In this document: piece after piece, positions 1-6,326 of the stretch
How positions within the stretch are numbered: position 1 is the stretch's first letter
Layout: each line of letters begins with the position of its first letter
Source: JANYCG01 sp031365665
Lineage (GTDB): Bacteria; Pseudomonadota; Gammaproteobacteria; Burkholderiales; Burkholderiaceae_C
Length of the DNA stretch: 16,377 nucleotides
Assembly: GCA_031365665.1 (NCBI GenBank)
Contig: JANLYO010000063.1
Location: 1 to 16,377, forward strand
Reading direction: 5' to 3'
The notes under the pieces: model-generated
Database searches by the model: none
Told to the model about the DNA's origin: nothing
What the model saw: the letters and a program-made list of their open reading frames with translations, nothing else
Program-made: the position numbers and the translations under genes

Positions 1-1424
1 CCTGGTCCTCCATCAAACACGCCGGCAGCCCCTGGGAGATCGGCCTGGCCGAGACGCAGCAAACCCTGGTGCTCAACCGCTTGCGCAGCCGCATCCGTGT
101 GCAGGCCGACGGCCAAATGAAAACCGGCCGCGACGTGGCCATCGGAGCGCTCTTGGGCGCGGATGAATTCGGCTTTGCCACCGCGCCGCTGGTGGTCGAG
201 GGCTGCATCATGATGCGCAAATGCCACCTGAACACCTGCCCGGTGGGCGTGGCCACGCAGGACCCGGCCTTGCGCAAAAAGTTCAGCGGCAAACCCGAAC
301 ACGTGGTGAACTATTTTTTCTTCGTCGCCGAAGAAGTGCGCCAAATCATGGCGCAACTGGGCATCCGCAAATTCAACGACCTGATTGGCCGGGCCGACCT
401 GCTCGACACGCAAAAAGGCATCACCCACTGGAAAGCCCAGGGCCTGGATTTCGGCCGCCTGTTTGCTTTGCCCAACGTGCCCGCTGATGTGCCGCGTTTC
501 CAGACCGAGCTGCAAGACCACGGCCTGGAGCGCTCGCTCGACAACGTGCTGATTGAAAAATCACGCCCGGCCATCGAGCGCGGCGAAAAAGTCCAATTCA
601 TGGAAGTCGCCCGCAATGTGAACCGCAGCTTGGGTGCGATGTTGTCGGGTGCGCTTACCAAAGTGCGGCCCGAGGGCTTGCCGGACGACACCATCCGCAT
701 CCAGCTCGAAGGCACGGGCGGGCAGTCATTTGGCGCATTTTTGGCCAAAGGCATCACCCTGTATTTGATTGGCGACGCCAACGACTACACCGGCAAGGGC
801 CTTTCGGGTGGCCGCGTCATCGTGCGCCCCAGCATCGATTTCCGTGGCGACGCCGTGCGCAACATCATCGTCGGCAACACGGTGATGTACGGCGCCACCA
901 GCGGCGAGGCCTACTTCAGCGGTGTGGCCGGCGAGCGTTTTGCGGTGCGGCTCTCGGGCGCGACAGCGGTGGTCGAGGGCACGGGCGACCACGGCTGCGA
1001 ATACATGACAGGTGGCACCGTGGCGGTCCTGGGCAAGACCGGCCGCAACTTCGCCGCCGGCATGAGCGGCGGCGTCGCTTATGTGTACGACGAAGACGGC
1101 AGCTTCGCCAGCCGCTGCAACACGGCGATGGTATCGCTCGACAAAGTGCTGGGCGCCCCGGAGCAGGAAGCCGGCCAGAAGCCTGGCATCTGGCACCGTG
1201 GCCTCACGGACGAAGCCCAGTTGAAGAAACTCCTGGAAGACCACAACCGCTGGACCGGCAGCAAACGCGCCCGCGCTTTGCTGGACGACTGGCAGGCCGC
1301 GCGGGCGAAGTTCGTCAAAGTGTTCCCGAACGAATACAAACGCGCCTTGGGTGAAATGGCAGTTAAAAAAATAATTTCTCAACCAAAGACTGAAAAAAAA
1401 GAGGCTATAGCCCTCGCAAAATAA
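1..1424 (+). CDS. gltB: Glutamate synthase (NADPH) large subunit, C-terminal part
   Basis: The left edge of the window cuts this gene. The frame is open from base 3, and 473 residues of a protein that is usually about 1,500 residues long are present. GltB makes two glutamates from glutamine and 2-oxoglutarate in the cytoplasm together with GltD. What is visible is the end of the FMN-binding synthase domain (SSIKHAGSPWEIGLAETQQT at the left edge), the 3Fe-4S cysteine cluster C-x5-C-x4-C (Cys codons at 204, 222 and 237, context CIMMRKCHLNTCPVG), and the C-terminal beta-helix domain with its Gly-rich repeats (GGQSFGAF, GKGLSGGRVIV, GNTVMYGATSGEAYFSG, GRNFAAGMSGG). The last residues (AIALAK) and the TAA lie inside an AT-rich repeat, so the natural C-terminus may have been altered. 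gltD follows after 53 nt. The identification is secure. Confidence 0.97.
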   Translation, partial: WSSIKHAGSPWEIGLAETQQTLVLNRLRSRIRVQADGQMKTGRDVAIGALLGADEFGFATAPLVVEGCIMMRKCHLNTCPVGVATQDPALRKKFSGKPEHVVNYFFFVAEEVRQIMAQLGIRKFNDLIGRADLLDTQKGITHWKAQGLDFGRLFALPNVPADVPRFQTELQDHGLERSLDNVLIEKSRPAIERGEKVQFMEVARNVNRSLGAMLSGALTKVRPEGLPDDTIRIQLEGTGGQSFGAFLAKGITLYLIGDANDYTGKGLSGGRVIVRPSIDFRGDAVRNIIVGNTVMYGATSGEAYFSGVAGERFAVRLSGATAVVEGTGDHGCEYMTGGTVAVLGKTGRNFAAGMSGGVAYVYDEDGSFASRCNTAMVSLDKVLGAPEQEAGQKPGIWHRGLTDEAQLKKLLEDHNRWTGSKRARALLDDWQAARAKFVKVFPNEYKRALGEMAVKKIISQPKTEKKEAIALAK

Positions 1425-1445
1425 ATTGTAGTTGCTAGATAAAAA
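1399..1445 (+). repeat. AT-rich repeat, copy 1 (divergent), at the end of gltB
   Basis: This copy has CTATAG at 1405-1410, CC.CG at 1412-1416, and GCTAG starting 29 nt downstream of the first C (1434-1438). The copy at 14835 has the same elements with the same 29-nt offset. It supplies the gltB stop codon (1422-1424). Of the three copies it is the most diverged and lacks the terminal hairpin, so its membership is probable rather than certain. Confidence 0.5.
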
Positions 1446-1477
1446 GTACTGTTTTTGAATAAAATTTAGGCTAAATT

Positions 1478-2944
1478 ATGGGTAAGATGACTGGTTTTAT
1501 GGAGTTTGAGCGCGTCGAAGAGGGTTACAAACCGGTGCCCGAGCGCGTCAAAAATTACAAAGAGTTCGTGATCGGCCTGAATGATGCAGAGGCCCACAAA
1601 CAGGCCGCGCGTTGCATGGACTGTGGTACGCCGTTTTGCAACAGCGGCTGCCCGGTCAACAACATCATCCCCGACTTCAACGACCTGGTGTACAAAGGCG
1701 ACTGGAAGAACGCGATTGACGTGCTGCACAGCACCAACAACTTCCCAGAGTTCACGGGCCGCATCTGCCCCGCGCCCTGCGAAGCGGCCTGCACGCTGAA
1801 CGTGAACGACGACGCGGTGGGCATCAAATCCATCGAACACGCCATCATCGACCGCGCCTGGAGCGAGGGCTGGGTGACCCCGCAACTGCCGAAGATAAAA
1901 ACTGGCAAAAAAATTGCCGTGGTCGGCTCCGGCCCGGCTGGCATGGCGGCGGCCCAGCAGCTCGCCCGCGCAGGCCACGGCGTGACCCTTTTTGAAAAGA
2001 ACGACCGCGCGGGCGGCCTACTGCGTTACGGCATTCCTGATTTCAAAATGGAAAAACACCACATCGACGCCCGCGTGGCGCAGATGGAACAAGAAGGCGT
2101 GAGTTTTCGCTGCGGTGTGATGATCGGTGAACTGCCCAAAGACTCCAAAGTCACGAATTGGGCAAAGGAAACGATTGCGCCCGCCCAACTGCAAAAAGAC
2201 TTCGACGCCGTGTTGCTCACGGGCGGTGCAGAGCAGTCGCGCGACCTGCCGGTGCCGGGCCGCGAGCTCGACGGCGTGCATTTCGCCATGGAATTCCTGC
2301 CGCAACAAAACAAAGTCAACGCGGGCGACAAAGTCAAAGCGCAACTGACTGCGAGCGGCAAACACGTCATCGTGATTGGCGGCGGCGACACCGGCAGCGA
2401 CTGTGTGGGCACCAGCAACCGGCACGGGGCCGTCAGCGTCACGCAGTTCGAGGTGATGCCACAGCCCCCAGTGGAAGAAAACCGCCCGATGACCTGGCCC
2501 AACTGGCCGATCAAGCTGCGCACCAGCTCCAGCCACGAAGAAGGCTGTGAACGTGAATTTGCCATTTCGACCAAGGAATTCATGGGTGAAAAGGGCAAAT
2601 TGACAGGCCTCAAGACGGTGCGCGTCGAATGGAAAGACGGCAAGATGGTCGAAGTGGCCGGTTCAGAGCAAACCCTGAAAGCCGACTTGGTGCTGCTGGC
2701 GATGGGTTTTGTGTCGCCCGTCGCCTCAGTGCTGGACGGCTTCGGCGTGCAAAAGGACAGCCGCGGCAACGCCAAAGCCAGCATGGACTTCACCGGCGCT
2801 TACGCCACCAACGTGCCCAAAGTCTTCGCCGCCGGCGACATCCGCCGCGGCCAAAGCCTGGTCGTCTGGGCCATCCGCGAAGGTCGCCAGGCGGCAAGGG
2901 CGGTGGACGAGTTTTTGATGGGGGCGAGTGAATTGCCACGCTGA
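1478..2944 (+). CDS. gltD: Glutamate synthase (NADPH) small subunit
   Basis: This is the 488-residue partner of GltB. It takes electrons from NADPH through FAD and iron-sulfur clusters to the large subunit. The N-terminal cysteines for the 4Fe-4S clusters are C46, C49, C54 and C58 (CMDCGTPFCNSGCP) and C97, C101 and C105 (GRICPAPCEAACTLN). An FAD-binding Rossmann motif GSGPAG lies at 150-155. The NADPH-binding motif GGGDTGSDC is at 301-309. The FAD-closing segment AAGDIRRGQSLVVWAI is at 451-466. Length and N-terminus (MGKMTGFMEFERVEEGYKP) are normal for the family, which supports the ATG at 1478; the only upstream ribosome-binding signal is a weak AGG. It should be cotranscribed with gltB. No strong intrinsic terminator follows, only an AT-rich repeat. 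Confidence 0.97.
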   Translation: MGKMTGFMEFERVEEGYKPVPERVKNYKEFVIGLNDAEAHKQAARCMDCGTPFCNSGCPVNNIIPDFNDLVYKGDWKNAIDVLHSTNNFPEFTGRICPAPCEAACTLNVNDDAVGIKSIEHAIIDRAWSEGWVTPQLPKIKTGKKIAVVGSGPAGMAAAQQLARAGHGVTLFEKNDRAGGLLRYGIPDFKMEKHHIDARVAQMEQEGVSFRCGVMIGELPKDSKVTNWAKETIAPAQLQKDFDAVLLTGGAEQSRDLPVPGRELDGVHFAMEFLPQQNKVNAGDKVKAQLTASGKHVIVIGGGDTGSDCVGTSNRHGAVSVTQFEVMPQPPVEENRPMTWPNWPIKLRTSSSHEEGCEREFAISTKEFMGEKGKLTGLKTVRVEWKDGKMVEVAGSEQTLKADLVLLAMGFVSPVASVLDGFGVQKDSRGNAKASMDFTGAYATNVPKVFAAGDIRRGQSLVVWAIREGRQAARAVDEFLMGASELPR

Positions 2945-2960
2945 CTGGTAGATTTTTGAA

Positions 2961-3007
2961 TGCTATATATATAATAGCTATACTTCCATACATCACGTGG
3001 CTTATGG
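2961..3007 (-). repeat. AT-rich repeat, copy 3, minus orientation
   Basis: Read on the minus strand this contains GCCACGT (3001-2995), 12 nt, TATAGCTATTA (2982-2972), 3 nt, then ATATAGCA (2968-2961). The copy at 14841-14881 has the same blocks with identical spacings on the plus strand. The GCTAT/ATAGC arms (2962-2966 and 2974-2978) can form a hairpin with a 7-nt loop. It lies 17 nt after gltD. Confidence 0.72.
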
Positions 3008-3195
3008 GCTAATATTTCATAAATATTGCGCGCCTTGCCGTTTTTGGGAGAAATAAACCCCAATTTGGGTATGATAGTGGCGTCAAAGACTTTACTCTGT
3101 GTTGGCATGCAGGTGGGCTCAATCACCTATCATCAGGCTCAACAAAACGCACTGAACATCAGGGCGTCCGTCGCCCGTGCCAACTTCCTGACTGA
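3008..3195 (+). promoter_or_regulatory. Leader region upstream of mlaF; probable operon promoter
   Basis: This is the only sizeable gap before the mla operon, so the operon promoter most likely lies here. A -10-like TATGAT is seen at 3070-3075, but no convincing -35 sits 16-18 nt upstream, so the exact promoter is not assigned. Downstream are a direct repeat GGCTCAA at 3116-3122 and 3136-3142 (20 nt apart), a hairpin AGGTG/CACCT (3111-3115 with 3124-3128) and a hairpin GGGCG/CGCCC with a 5-nt loop (3162-3166 with 3172-3176). No Shine-Dalgarno sequence precedes the ATG at 3196. The function of the hairpins is unknown. Confidence 0.35.
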
Positions 3196-3405
3196 ATGCC
3201 CACGCCCCTCGATTCGCCGCTCGTTGAACTTAAAAACCTGACCTTTGGGTACGGCGAGCGCGCCATTCTGGATGGCGTGTCTTTGACCGTGCCGCGCGGC
3301 AAGGTGACGGCGCTGATGGGCGCTTCGGGTGGCGGCAAGACCACCGTGTTGCGTTTGATTGGCGGGCAGTGCCGCGCGCAAAAAGGCGAGTTGATGTTGG
3401 CGGGC

Positions 3406-3450
3406 CCCTTGCGGGCCGATGGCCACCCCGGTGGCCCAACCGATGCGCCG
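3406..3450 (+). other. 15-residue insert in mlaF with an internal palindrome
   Basis: Between the end of the first beta-sheet block (KGELMLAG) and DVGRLDEKGLYAARRR the protein has about 15 residues that E. coli MlaF lacks. In the DNA, 3421-3436 is a perfect palindrome with 7-bp arms GGCCACC/GGTGGCC around CC. Length modulo 3 is kept. The position of the insert is inferred from comparison with E. coli MlaF recalled from memory. Confidence 0.5.
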
Positions 3451-3744
3451 CAAGATGTCGGCAGGCTCGATGAAAAAGGCCTGTACGCAGCGCGCCGGCG
3501 CATGGGCATGTTGTTCCAGTTTGGCGCGTTGTTCACCGATCTTTCGGTGTTCGACAACGTGGCTTTTCCCCTGCGTGAACACGCCGATTTGCCCGAAGCG
3601 CTGGTGCGCGACATCGTATTGATGAAACTCGACGCCGTGGGCTTGCGCGGTGCGCGCGACTTGATGCCCAGCCAGATCTCGGGCGGCATGGCGCGGCGCG
3701 TGGCGCTGGCGCGCGCCATCGCGCTGGAACCGGAACTAAACATG

Positions 3745-3747
3745 TAA
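3745..3747 (+). other. Premature TAA in the Walker B motif of mlaF
   Basis: The codons around it read GAA CTA AAC ATG TAA GAC GAG. The family would be expected to have Leu-Ile-Met-(Tyr/Phe)-Asp-Glu. Three changes towards A within about 12 nt (CTG to CTA, ATC to AAC, TAC to TAA) would explain the difference. The expected codons are inferred from family conservation, not from a sequenced relative. Confidence 0.85.
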
Positions 3748-4058
3748 GACGAGCCTTTTGCCGGACTCGATCCGATCTCCCTGGGCACGGCCGCGCGCTT
3801 GATCCGCCAGTTGAATGACACGATGGGCCTGACCAGCATCGTGGTGTCGCACGACCTGGAAGAAACCTTCCACATTGCCGACCAGGTGATCGTGCTGGCC
3901 AATGGCAAAATCGCCGCGCAAGGCACGCCCGAGGAGGTGCGCCACAGCACCGACGCCCTCGTGCACCAGTTTGTCAACGCGCTGCCCGATGGGCCGGTGC
4001 GTTTTCACTATCCGGGGCCGTCGGTGGATGACGACTTTTCCAGACAGGCGGCGCGCAA

Positions 4059-4865
4059 ATGATGACGTGGCTGGATGGGCTCAAATTCAGTCAGATCGCC
4101 AGCAACATTGGTTTTGCCGTGCGCCGCAAACTCACCGACATCGGTGTCTCAGCGCGCCTGTTTCTGCGTTTGTTGGGTTTGCTCGGCGCCTGCCTGAAAC
4201 GTTTCGGCCTGGTGCGCGACCAGATCCATTTCTTGGGCAACTATTCACTGGCGATCATCACCGTCTCGGGGCTGTTTGTCGGTTTTGTTTTGGGGCTGCA
4301 GGGCTACTACACCTTGCAGCGGTATGGCGCATCGGAGGCGCTTGGGCTTTTGGTGGCTTTGAGCCTGGTGCGCGAGCTGGGGCCGGTGATCACGGCTTTG
4401 TTGTTTGCCGGGCGCGCGGGCACATCGCTTACCGCCGAAATCGGCCTGATGAAAGCCGGCGAGCAGTTGAGCGCCATGGAAATGATGGCCGTGGACCCAG
4501 TGCGCCGCATCCTGGCGCCGCGTTTTTGGGCTGGCGTGATCACCATGCCGCTGTTGGCAGCCGTGTTCAGCGCGGTGGGCGTGGTCGGCGGCTGGGTGGT
4601 GGGCGTGTTGATGATCGGCATCGACCCCGGCGCGTTTTGGAGCCAGATGCAGGGCGGCGTCGATATTTGGAAAGACGTGGGCAATGGTGTGCTCAAAAGT
4701 GTGGTGTTCGGTTTTACCGTGACCTTTGTCGCGCTGGTGCAGGGTTTTGAGGCACAACCGACGCCCGAGGGGGTGTCGCGCGCCACCACACGCACGGTGG
4801 TGGTGGCGTCATTGGCAATTTTGGGCCTGGATTTCATGCTGACGGCCCTGATGTTCAGCATCTGA
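4059..4865 (+). CDS. mlaE: Phospholipid ABC transporter permease MlaE
   Basis: MlaE is the membrane-spanning permease of the MlaFEDB complex; two copies form the lipid path beneath the MlaD ring. The 268-residue protein matches the MlaE/TTG2B family: an amphipathic N-terminal segment, hydrophobic membrane segments (for example SLAIITVSGLFVGFVLGL and MPLLAAVFSAVGVVGGWVV), and the conserved coupling region ALSLVRELGPVITALLFAGR followed by AEIGLMKAGEQLSAMEMM. The C-terminal segment ends ILGLDFMLTALMFSI. The ATG lies in an ATGA overlap with the final TGA of mlaF, so translation is probably coupled; a second in-frame ATG follows at once. Because of this coupling, the nonsense codon in mlaF could lower mlaE translation. 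The frame is intact with no loss of conserved parts. Confidence 0.96.
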   Translation: MMTWLDGLKFSQIASNIGFAVRRKLTDIGVSARLFLRLLGLLGACLKRFGLVRDQIHFLGNYSLAIITVSGLFVGFVLGLQGYYTLQRYGASEALGLLVALSLVRELGPVITALLFAGRAGTSLTAEIGLMKAGEQLSAMEMMAVDPVRRILAPRFWAGVITMPLLAAVFSAVGVVGGWVVGVLMIGIDPGAFWSQMQGGVDIWKDVGNGVLKSVVFGFTVTFVALVQGFEAQPTPEGVSRATTRTVVVASLAILGLDFMLTALMFSI

Positions 4866-4897
4866 ACGTGGCAATTCGATAAAACTGACAAAAAGTT

Positions 4898-4904
4898 AAA
4901 GGAG
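4898..4904 (+). promoter_or_regulatory. Strong ribosome-binding site for mlaD
   Basis: AAAGGAG lies 8 nt before the ATG at 4913. It is the clearest Shine-Dalgarno sequence in the operon and fixes the mlaD start. It makes mlaD translation independent of mlaE. Confidence 0.8.
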
Positions 4905-4912
4905 AGTTTCAA

Positions 4913-5446
4913 ATGCAACGCTCATCCAACGATTTCTGGGTAGGCCTGTTTGTGCTGATTGGCGCGGCGGCGCTGTTGTTTCTGTCTTTGCAGGCCGCCA
5001 ACCTACTGAGCTTGAATTTCCAGTCCAATTACCGTGTGACGGCGAAGTTTGACAATATCGGCGGCATCAAACCCAAAGCGCCCGTGAAAAGCGCAGGCGT
5101 GGTCGTCGGGAGGGTGGACGGCATTGCGTTTGACGACAAATCCTACCAAGCGCGTGTCACTCTGGCGATGGACAACCGTTACGTGTTCCCAAAGGACAGC
5201 TCCCTTAAAATCCTCACAGCAGGTTTGCTCGGCGAACAATACATTGGCATTGAGGCCGGTGCGGCAGACAAAAACCTGGCCGCAGGTGACACCATAACCA
5301 CCACGCAGTCAGCGGTGGTGCTGGAGAACCTGATCAGCCAGTTTTTGTACAACAAGGCGGCGGATGGCAAAGAGGCTACTGGCAAGGAAACTGCTGGCAA
5401 GGACGCTTCGGGCAAGGAGCCGCCCCAAAGGGATGGAAAAAAGTGA
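4913..5446 (+). CDS. mlaD: Phospholipid transport MCE-domain protein MlaD
   Basis: MlaD is anchored in the inner membrane and forms a hexameric ring in the periplasm that passes lipid between MlaE and MlaC. The 177-residue protein has one N-terminal membrane helix (about residues 8-30, FWVGLFVLIGAAALLFLSLQ) and a single MCE domain (about 39-117, with FDNIGGIKPKAPVKSAGVVVGRV and LLGEQYIGIEAG). A pore-helix segment follows, SAVVLENLISQFLYNKA (133-149). The C-terminal tail, from about residue 150, is charged and low in complexity (DGKEATGKETAGKDASGKE) and is built from a 15-bp tandem repeat. A strong ribosome-binding site precedes the ATG. The stop overlaps a possible GTG start of mlaA. Confidence 0.96.
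   Translation: MQRSSNDFWVGLFVLIGAAALLFLSLQAANLLSLNFQSNYRVTAKFDNIGGIKPKAPVKSAGVVVGRVDGIAFDDKSYQARVTLAMDNRYVFPKDSSLKILTAGLLGEQYIGIEAGAADKNLAAGDTITTTQSAVVLENLISQFLYNKAADGKEATGKETAGKDASGKEPPQRDGKK
5366..5425 (+). repeat. Four 15-bp tandem repeats in the tail of mlaD
   Basis: Four units start at 5366, 5381, 5396 and 5411. Each begins GGCAA(A/G)GA and encodes GKEAT, GKETA, GKDAS and GKEPP. The period of 15 keeps the frame, so the tail length can change by 5 residues without disruption. Confidence 0.85.
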
Positions 5447-5448
5447 AC

Positions 5449-6213
5449 ATGGGCATGACGCTAGCGACCACCAAAATTCAGATCGGAAGCATGCCCCGAA
5501 CCTTGCGCATGGCCCTTGTGGTGGCTGGATTTTCGGCGCTCACCGGGTGCGCCACCGTGTCCAGCCCCCAGCCGCATGACCCCTGGGAGGGGCTCAATCG
5601 TGTGACCTTTGGCTTCAATGATGCCCTGGATACGGTGTTGCTGAAACCCGCTGCCACGGTCTACAAGGCCGTGACACCCTCGTTTTTTCGCACGGCAGTC
5701 GGCAATTTTTTCTCCAATTTGGCGGAACCGTGGGTGGCGGTGAACACCGCATTGCAACTCAAAGGGCAAGCCACCGTCGAGACCGTCTTGCGGTTTGCGG
5801 TGAACACCACACTGGGCTTTGGCGGCCTGCTGGATCTGGCGACTGAAGTCGGCATTGAGCGGCGCAATGAGGATTTTGGCCAGACGCTGGGTTTTTGGGG
5901 CGCGGGCCCGGGCCCTTATTTGGTGTTGCCCTTTTTTGGGTCGTCCACTGTGCGTGACGGTGTCGGGCTCAGTTTGGATTTCCAGGGTGATCCTGTGAAC
6001 CGTGAGCCCAATTTGGTCACGACAACCAAAGACACCCTGTCGATTCTGCGCCTGATTGATTTTCGTGCCAGTTTGTTGAGTGCGGGCAATTTGCTGGACG
6101 AGGCGGCGCTGGACAAATATTCGTTCACCCGGGATGTCTATTTGCAACGCCGCCGGAGCCTGGTTTTTGACGGAAATGAGCCGCCAGAAGCCGAAGAAGC
6201 GCCGACAAAATAG
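5449..6213 (+). CDS. mlaA: Outer-membrane phospholipid-removal lipoprotein MlaA (VacJ)
   Basis: MlaA sits in the outer membrane and takes mislocalised phospholipid from the outer leaflet, handing it to MlaC. A signal peptide with lipobox LTGC is present; the cysteine is residue 34 from the ATG at 5449. The VacJ core follows at once: DPWEGLNRVTFGFNDALDTV, EPWVAVNTALQLKG, FAVNTTLGFGGLLDLATEVGI, and the Gly/Pro-rich GFWGAGPGPYLVLPFFGSSTVRDGVG. The start is uncertain. GTG 5443 overlaps the mlaD stop, ATG 5449 has GGA 11 nt upstream, and ATG 5455 or ATG 5491 are also possible; the last would give a 19-residue signal peptide before the cysteine. Placing mlaA between mlaD and mlaC is a known betaproteobacterial arrangement; in E. 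coli it lies elsewhere. The C-terminus is acidic (EPPEAEEAPTK). Confidence 0.95.
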   Translation: MGMTLATTKIQIGSMPRTLRMALVVAGFSALTGCATVSSPQPHDPWEGLNRVTFGFNDALDTVLLKPAATVYKAVTPSFFRTAVGNFFSNLAEPWVAVNTALQLKGQATVETVLRFAVNTTLGFGGLLDLATEVGIERRNEDFGQTLGFWGAGPGPYLVLPFFGSSTVRDGVGLSLDFQGDPVNREPNLVTTTKDTLSILRLIDFRASLLSAGNLLDEAALDKYSFTRDVYLQRRRSLVFDGNEPPEAEEAPTK

Positions 6214-6297
6214 GGTCAGGCGCCAAAATCGTGGGGATTGGCAAGGCTTGCTGTAGGGGTTTGTCGTCCTGGCAATGGCCTATAACGTTAGGGAAGT

Positions 6298-6315
6298 GCG
6301 GATATTTCCGCTTTT
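6298..6315 (+). promoter_or_regulatory. Small hairpin with T4 just before the mlaC ribosome-binding site
   Basis: GCGGA (6298-6302) pairs with TCCGC (6307-6311) around a 4-nt loop. It is followed by TTTT (6312-6315) and then by the ribosome-binding site GGAG at 6316-6319. The stem is only 5 bp, so a complete terminator is unlikely. It could act as a weak attenuator or as an mRNA 5'-end stabiliser. The mlaA-mlaC gap (113 nt) holds nothing else I can name. Confidence 0.3.
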
Positions 6316-6326
6316 GGAGCATCAAG

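Larger units (their letters stand above)
3196..4062 (+). pseudogene. mlaF: Phospholipid ABC transporter ATPase MlaF, interrupted by an in-frame stop
   Basis: MlaF is the ATPase of the inner-membrane MlaFEDB complex. The frame runs 288 sense and stop codons before the final TGA and reads as MlaF throughout, but codon 184 (3745-3747) is TAA. Before it lie Walker A GASGGGKT (42-49), the Q-loop glutamine in LFQFGALFTD (Q108) and the signature ISGGMARRVALARAIA (161-176). The stop falls where the family has the aromatic residue of Walker B (E. coli LIMFDEP). After it the frame resumes with DEPFAGLDPISLG, the H-loop VVSHDLEETF and the usual C-terminus NALPDGPVRFHYPGP. Residues about 71-85 (PLRADGHPGGPTDAP) are an insert of 15 compared with E. 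coli MlaF. A 183-residue product would lack Walker B, D-loop and H-loop and could not hydrolyse ATP. The alternatives are a sequencing error or stop readthrough. The gene overlaps mlaE by 4 nt. Confidence 0.9.

Noticed and set aside
3799..4062. Separate small gene starting at ATG 3799 after the mlaF stop
   Set aside because: It is the in-frame remainder of MlaF. No ribosome-binding site precedes the ATG, and a start here would omit Walker B. Treated as part of the broken mlaF.
3902..4750. 282-residue plus-strand frame overlapping mlaF and mlaE
   Set aside because: It is out of frame with both, rich in Arg, His and Gly, and has no membrane segments where mlaE has clear ones. It is a shadow of the GC-rich code.
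6231..6326. Extended mlaC start
   Set aside because: It would place 32 unrelated residues before a normal signal peptide. GGAG 7 nt before ATG 6327 decides the start.
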